Assembly: GCA_004352715.1 (NCBI GenBank)
Contig: SCFE01000015.1
Coordinates: 1,577,844-1,641,843, forward strand
DNA length: 64,000 bases
Direction of reading: 5' to 3'
Source: Hofstenia miamia
Taxonomy: Eukaryota; Xenacoelomorpha; Acoela
Part shown: positions 57,210 through 64,000 of the stretch, piece by piece
How positions within the stretch are numbered: the stretch's first letter is position 1
Layout: every line of letters starts with the position of its first letter
Notes under the pieces: generated by a model
Databases searched by the model: none
The model's input: the letters and a program-made list of their open reading frames with translations, nothing else
What the model was told of the DNA's origin: nothing
Program-made: the position numbers and the translations under genes

Positions 57210-57785
57210 TTTAGAGGCCTATGTACTGCAATAAGGATTAAAGTTTTGGAATTCCCAATGGATTTATGAAACAATCCCCAGAAGTGCATACTGGGTTTTG
57301 CAAAGATTATCCCACTAATTATTAGTGACAACATTGTTTTAGTGTATTTTTGGCATTTTACAACACCTTTCATAAAACCTTTAAAGTATACAAAATATAA
57401 GTGTTTTCACTTTGTTATAGACAGGATGCATATCAACGAAATAAGTTTTAACTCCCGTGCAATGTCTTATGCATTGTCAATATGTAATTGCAACAATTCG
57501 CATTCCTTAGCTACATTTCATTATGTTCTCACAATATTTCCCATTACCCAGTTTTTATAGATCTTCATAGTGTCAGTGCACTTCAGATAGTAATGATTGA
57601 AAGGGCCATTATCTTCAACTCTTGTGTACAAGAGTTCCAATAAAGATGCATGGGCATTTTGGAAAAGCAGTGTGTGCACCATAGATAACTCATAACACTG
57701 CCAATGTGTTAAGAGATTCCTTTGCCTTGTTTGCGAAGTAATTTCCTAAACCATAGAATGTCAATTTTACTTCTTAAATCTTATA
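57210..57785. other. AT-rich sequence, no supportable gene
   Basis: Contains an unrecognised frame, 57342-57560. Nothing else is visible. Confidence 0.4.
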
Positions 57786-57957
57786 GGAATATATATATAT
57801 ATNNNNNNNNNNNNNNNNNNNNNNNNNNNNNNNNNNNNNNNNNNNNNNNNNNNNNNNNNNNNNNNNNNNNNNNNNNNNNNNNNNNNNNNNNNNNNNNNNN
57901 NNNNNNNNNNNNNNNNNNNNNNNNNNNNNNNNNTATATATATATATATATATATATA
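57786..57957. repeat. (TA)n array with assembly gap (N 57803-57933)
   Basis: TA repeats are on both sides of 131 N. Confidence 0.95.
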
Positions 57958-57959
57958 AA

Positions 57960-60900
57960 TTCAGATTATATATTTTTTTATAAAACAGTCAGATAGGGAA
58001 GCTAAGATCTGTTTTTTCTTAGAAATCACTGCATTAGAAAGAATTTTTTTCATAAAAATATCTCCCAACTAATAAATCCAAATGCTCTAAAATTGAAATA
58101 ATCTGACACGTCGTGCTTTTTGCATTACACAAGTGCCTTTTCAGATTCCCTGTGTAAACAACGACGTAAACATGAAAAATTTGGTGAATTAAAAAGTGGT
58201 GCTAATTTATGAGGTGTATTTAAAAAATAATCAGTTGGAAGCGTTTACGGATGTTTTAGCTATAAATCAGTGATATATTTTGATAATAAAGCTAATAGAA
58301 CACGATAAGAAGTGAAATGTCAATGATTGAATTGAAGTAAACAACCTGTCAATTTGACAGGTACAACATTTTATGGTGTTACTTTAACGTATAACTATTT
58401 AACTGAATAAACGTTTATTAACGCACTTTACAAACGTTCTACAAACATATCAACAATACACTTATAAATAATTGCTATTCTTCTGATTTCAATTTCCAAG
58501 AGGTATAAATGTACCCCTAATTTACAAGTTAGAAATATGAAATACTGAACGGATGCAATATCCACTGCCATACAAAGTCTTAGATATGAATATTTATAGC
58601 TTAATGCATTTTTTGCAAATGTGTACAATATAATTTTTTGAATTCGATGGCTACGTTAAAGATTTGGAAACTAAAATGGTAGCTATAAATTTCTGTGCAT
58701 GCTTTGGATATTTTGAAGTGCTTAGCAAGCGGAAATTATATGTATTTAAATATAAATATTTTTTCGATAAGTTTTTTACTATTTATAATTTTTTATTAAT
58801 AATGAGAAATCTATGCGGTTTTTACAAAGCATAGGTAAACATTTAATATTATTCGTATAATGCTTGAGTAATGAGGCAATTAAATTATATATCTAAAAAC
58901 TCTTATCTTACTAAATCGTATCTGTAATTGTTTATTAAAAAAAGACTGGATTACATGCATATCTTGTTTAAAAGCTTTTTACAAATAGAGTTTTTACCAA
59001 ACGATTTAGCTAAGTTCTGGCTTGTAGGCCAATACCCAAAGGGAAATGGTGGATTTTGAAAAGCTATTTCAAACTGCCATTTTCTTGATTATTAAGTTTT
59101 ATAAAATGAGGAAATGTGTAAATAGGAAGAGACAGGGTTTATAGATTCAGTTATAAATTGCTGATAAGAAGCGCGGGAACGCATTAGTTAACATCAATCA
59201 ATGACAAATTTAAAACATGACAATCACCTACTTTCTGTTATTTACACATAAACTATGTTTAGTTTGCTTAGAAATTATACTTATGTGATATAGCAAAAAA
59301 ATACATTTTGAAAAATTGTAATTTATCCCACATCACGTAAACATAGAAAAGCAATCTCCCAATCCATATCCAGATTTTAATGCCATTATACATAAGTGTG
59401 TTCTTCAGTAAGGAGCTACAAAATAATGGTTGATTCAACAACTTTTTGTACTGTTGTCTAAGGCTACTCACTGAAACACAAAACCTGTGTTTCTACATTT
59501 GTATATTTTAAGCGGCTTGCCATTGCAACGATACTTTGAGGCACTATGTATTCCTACTTGAGAAATATATATATTCACATTTTCAGTAAGAAACTGAATT
59601 ACTTCTGAAAAACTATTTGAAGCTAAAAAAATTGACTCTCAAACACAATTTTTACAACTCATAAAACATTTTTTTAGTTATTTCTTACTTTTCGGCATGT
59701 TCAACCAAGCTACATATACACACCACATGTGGTGAAATTTTAGCTTGTGGAGATTTCTGTGGGGATTTGCAGGAGAGAATTTTTGTAGTTATCCTCAATA
59801 GCTCAAAAAATTATCAAATCTCAAAATTTAAAAATGACTTACAAAATATGACTGGTGAAAATAGTGATTAATTTCCATAATTTTATATGTATACATATTA
59901 AAGTGTGCATAAACTCCTCAGTGTAGGTGTAGGTATTTATGGGAAATTTTATATTCCTGCAGTGTGCTGTGGGACTTGTGGTGTGAATTTGTAGACATTT
60001 CTTGTGGTGTGGTGTGGCTAGTGGGTCTAAAAATGTCACCGCACGGCAAGGCTATAAATTAGTCGTATCTAATTAAGAGTTTCAAAAATATTCAGAAACT
60101 TGTCGAATTAACACCAAAAACCTAAATAAATATTAATTCTAATTCTTACAAACTAACATTAAATCGCATTGAGAAATCCAATATTTTTGCTTTTCAATGC
60201 AAAAAATATTAAATTAGGTATTAACATCCTTAGGAAAGGTAAAAAATTGTCTTGCTAAATGTTGATAGAAGCAAAACTATATATCCCCTATCGTAACATT
60301 TAAGTAACAGCCGCTTGGTCCACATTTCTTAACAATTTTAGCCAAGCTTGTTAATAAATATTGAAAGTCTTTGTTATGGACACATCTATGTGTGTGTGCC
60401 ACTCATGTAATAATGAAGTTCTGCGCTAAATATAATTTCTATGCGTTAAGTATATAAAAATATTATGATTTTTTCAATGTGAAAGATGTTCAAATTTTTA
60501 CCATGCCTAATGTTTAGATAATTTCTAATGCCCATGGGGTAACAACAACTACCCTAAAATATTTTTTGCTGTAAATTGATTATTCCAAGGAACGTAGTCA
60601 CAGAATTTTGGCTTCTACTTAGTATACATAATCAGAATAGCTTGCAGGGCGCACTGCGTTATTGGAACATTAGACTTCAAGTGCAACTCTTACAAACATT
60701 TACATACTATTTCAAAGTTTTGTATCTGTAGCAGACCTGCATTTTTCATCAAAATATTAAATTTAAAATTTCTGTCATTTGAAAAAAATACTTTCGCAAA
60801 TAAACCCAAAATCATATTTCGCTTGAGAAATTTAAACTTCTATGTAACGGGAATTACAATCTGATCTTAACGGATCCACACAATAATTAGTGCTTACACT

Positions 60901-61720
60901 AAACTAGTTTCATTGCGAAAATGAAATCTCTTACTTCATTATGGTGGCCAAGATATTCCATATGCTAAGATAATAAATTTTTTATTAGTTTATCGACAAA
61001 AATTATTCTAAGAATATATCAATAATATAAGAGAATAGAAATCTTAATATTTGACAATTGTGCAGTGATTTGAAATATTTTCTTACACAATTTTTTGTGT
61101 GGTCCCCAACTTTATGGAATTAACCATATATATATATATATATTCTTAGCAATGTTACAATCTTAACGGCTAATTCTCAGTTACCAGGATTGGTCGAAAA
61201 ATCTAAGCATATTTACAAGCATTGTTCCAAACACTTGTTTGATAATGGATGAGATTAGAACTCGGATGCAATTTCTACAGTATGCTCAGAAAATTGAATT
61301 CCATTGCTAAAATTGAAATTTTTGAGAACGTATTCAAGAGAAATGAAATCTGTTAATTAATTTTACTGATTTACCAGCTAAACCTGGCTATACTAAATTT
61401 CAATTCTCAGTTTACCATTAATTTAATAATTTCTCAGTACTATGGATATGTTTCATATTATCTCATGCTACTTAATTGCAATGTACATGTGGAGCTGAAA
61501 AAGTATTTGTTAAGATATTTTTAACTTTTAAGATATTCTTCGATGACTATATCAGGGATGTAAGTGCGTTGAGCGCTGGGTTGACCAAACCCAATCCATG
61601 GGATGAGTTATATTTCTTGTTGAACTTTTGGGTTGGGTTGGTTTGATCAAACAAATTTATCTGAAAACATAAACAAATGGGTTTGGAAATTTTTTTGAAT
61701 TAATTTGAGTCATGATTGGG
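57960..61720. other. Long AT-rich stretch with no supportable gene
   Basis: Only frames under 70 codons without domains occur. A patch at about 59940-60045 is rich in GTGGTGTGGTGTGG and GTGGG words, and another near 59725 has CACCACATGTGGTG; they could be ends of a hAT-like element, but no matching termini or duplication were found. From 61555, CAGGGATGTAAGTGCG and GGGTTGGGTTGG words look like the left end of another hAT. Confidence 0.5.
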
Positions 61721-61728
61721 CGATTTAA

Positions 61729-62174
61729 CAGGGTTGCCCTGGACCAAATATTTTCTGATCTCTATCCAATCACATCCACAAAAACTCGAATGCATCAATC
61801 CAGAAAGGAGCCATATTCACCAGGAAAATTCACTGATGAAAAATTCAATACACCAGAAACAAAATCACACATGTCTCTTAATTCGTAGGAGTGTTTTAAA
61901 GATGGCCTAATTTTTTGATTATTATGTCAAGCAAGTAGCTAGCTCTCATCGTGTAATGTGGTTGGTACACATGTACAATGTTGAATTTATTTTCATTGTT
62001 CATTTTAAGCTATTTTACTTAAAAATTTCCAATAAGGATAAATTTACTATTAGGCTTTATTTTTTATCCAGAATGATCCATACATATCCATAAAATAAAT
62101 TTTCTGATCCATATCCAGTGGATATCCATGGATCTGATCGATCCATAACTCGCTCCAGCTCCAGTTTAACCCTG
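61729..62174. mobile_element. Non-autonomous hAT-like element, ATCCA/TGGAT word family
   Basis: The left end CAGGGTTGCCCTGGACC and the reverse-complemented right end CAGGGTTAAACTGGAGC share CAGGGTT and CTGGA. Flanking octamers are CGATTTAA (61721-61728) and CTATTTAT (62175-62182), 6 of 8 identical. Right-subterminal sequence is built of ATCCA/TGGAT words (ATCCATATCCAGTGGATATC), and the left one has TATCCAATCACATCC. The 64-codon frame at 61716-61910 is spurious. No transposase. Confidence 0.7.
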
Positions 62175-62182
62175 CTATTTAT

Positions 62183-64000
62183 GCACAGTATGCATGCGCG
62201 TTTGTAGGAGAGCTATGTATTATTCGTGTTATTTTTAAGATTTCAGTATAAAATTATGTATTTTTAGTAAAATTTATCTATTTTTACTTTTTAATGCATT
62301 TTAAATGCATTTCTCTTCAAACTTTTTTATGAATGATTGTCATGAGGCAAAAAACTGAAAAAAGATTGAAATTATAGTTTGGAATATTAGAATCACATTT
62401 TGACACAAATTTGGTTGGGCCAGGTGCAATAAGGACCCAATTCACCTTGGGTCAAAACCTCTTAGTTGAATTTTGGATTAATATACTAGTATATAAGCAC
62501 TTAAACTTTACATTCAACTCTCCTGAAAACCTCTATTGATGATGTTATGAATTTATGATAAAATTGTCAATGGATTTTGAATAAACCAAAGTAGTTGATT
62601 TTAGATTCTGCGTAAACAACAAAATATTTAGCCTATAGGTGATAACTAGGTATTTGTGTCACAATGGCCTATCATTAGCGATTACACTTTGAAAATAAAA
62701 TAAAGTAAACTATTTTAAACTACCGTAAACTTTCACATAAACAATTCTAAGAATGATTGTTTACGCTTAAACTGTAAGTTAATATTTACAATAACACAAT
62801 GATTCTGTTTATCAAATATTTTATTGCGGATAAATTGGGGACCTCCTGCAACGAAATTCACGGGTTTCGCACAATATATAGGTATGAGAATAACAGAAGG
62901 TCCTTTAGCAATGACTATATTCACATAGGCAGGCTATCTATTTCAATGTATATTAAATATTCTTTGAGTATTGTAGTCATGCATTTGAAAAGTTGGCTCG
63001 GTAGATCTTTAAAACATTATAAAGGAGTTACAAAATTGTCAAGGTCATAAGGATCGTATATTGTGGGTTTTTGGATGATCAATAATAAAGATGCTATTCA
63101 ATGCTAAAATCAACAATAGAGATGTTCTGGACTTAAATTTTTTATGGAATATGAGTAGAAATGCCAAGTAACAAAATATTTGCAGAATTTCTTCAAAGGT
63201 GATTAAAGATTATAATGCGAATATTTAGATTTTTTAGCAGAAAAGAGCACTCCTGTAAGAATATATGAATGTAGTATTAACTGTAAGAAATTTGCAATAC
63301 TTTTGGACAACATGTTAAACATATTTCCATCAAAAGTATGACGTGCAGTAAATATTGATGTTAAGAAAAATTATACCATATGTGGAAAATAAACAGTATA
63401 ACTTTCAGCAAAAAATTGAAACATTTTCAATAGAGTAGTATTCTTTGAGTAAACATGTCGCGTTTAAGTTCTTCTGTATAAAATTTATTCATAGTTCTAT
63501 GCATATATATATATTTCTAAATTAATCCAATAGCATGCTTTACTATTTCCCGTCTTTCCTTAATTGTTGTCAATGACCAATAAGCAGAATTTTTAATTCA
63601 AAGTTGTAGTGTTACCTATAAATAACCCTATATAAGTCTTAAACAATATCCAGCTTAAATATCATGAAAATCGGTTTCTTTCATATTGATGCTACTTGAG
63701 TTATAAATTTCAAAACATTATCAAAATATATCCCAAAATATTTGTAACAAGTAATTTCATAAAATTGCTCTCAATTTATTAATGTTGATGTGAGAGATTA
63801 TTAATTCTTCGGTTTTTGAAAAATAATTGTAGATTATTCTTTACCGACATTTGCACTACTTTTTCTATATATATATATATATATATACTACACGAACCTA
63901 CTATAACTCGATTTAAACTATTTGAGTTCAATACTTTTAATTGTTAAATCATCGATCGATTGTCAAAAAGCACTTATGCAAAATAAGGAAACTGTTACAC
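62183..64000. other. AT-rich sequence to the window end, no supportable gene
   Basis: The 83-codon frame 62799-63050 and its minus shadow show no known domain. GGTTGGGCCAGG / GGACCCAA / GGGTC words at 62412-62455 may be the far end of the hAT-like sequence that begins at 61555. A TA array lies at about 63867-63888. Confidence 0.45.

Noticed and set aside
59700-60050. A hAT element with GTGGTGTGG words
   Set aside because: Candidate termini CTACATATACACACCAC and CTAGCCACACCACACC align poorly, and the flanking octamers differ.
1-64000. CRISPR arrays, bacterial operons or tRNA/rRNA genes
   Set aside because: No regularly spaced repeats, cloverleaf or rRNA-like sequence was seen; the window is eukaryotic throughout.

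Overview
The window is AT-rich animal nuclear DNA, read from an unfinished assembly. The evidence is intron-containing acyl-CoA synthetase genes with consensus splice sites, an animal membrane-protein retrocopy, several clades of LINE and DNA transposon, and long (TA)n arrays in which nearly every sequencing gap falls. An invertebrate is likely; a cnidarian such as Hydra would fit the base composition and repeat mix, but nothing here proves the species. Host genes: the only clear resident genes are three tandem plus-strand genes of the SLC27A / fatty acid transport protein (very-long-chain acyl-CoA synthetase) family at 29360-31426, 39958-42824 and 47165-52040. Each has two large coding exons split by one phase-1 intron at the same codon (141, 944 and 2956 bp) and encodes 641, 640 or 639 residues with no frame damage. 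All three have a splice-acceptor-like AG directly against the ATG, so a non-coding or trans-spliced leader is likely. The second and third genes share two nearly identical blocks with abrupt edges, as expected from gene conversion or a local misassembly. A fourth intact reading frame, TMEM208 (3508-4026, minus), is intronless and sits inside a broken R4-type LINE, so it is a retrocopy. Layout: 1-6200 is a pile of degenerate LINEs. 8.8-20.6 kb is rich in DNA transposons: several non-autonomous hAT elements with 8-bp target duplications, a short Tc1/mariner-like element, a mariner deletion derivative, a pogo-like element with 25-bp terminal repeats, and an inverted repeat carrying a hammerhead-ribozyme-like motif. 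21.4-27.6 kb holds a long degenerate CR1/Jockey-like LINE and a separate reverse-transcriptase-associated fragment. 29-52 kb is the SLC27A cluster, with a decayed Gypsy element (36.5-39.1 kb, minus) between the first two genes. 52-62 kb returns to DNA transposons, including an element containing an exact 19-bp Nextera/Tn5 mosaic end, which is library adapter and not biology. The rest is AT-rich sequence in which I can support no gene. I found no tRNA, rRNA, CRISPR array or clearly new multi-gene system. The most informative signals are the patchwork of near-identity between two SLC27A paralogues, the TMEM208 copy nested in a LINE, and the set of short hAT elements whose subterminal regions are each built from a different repeated GC-rich word.
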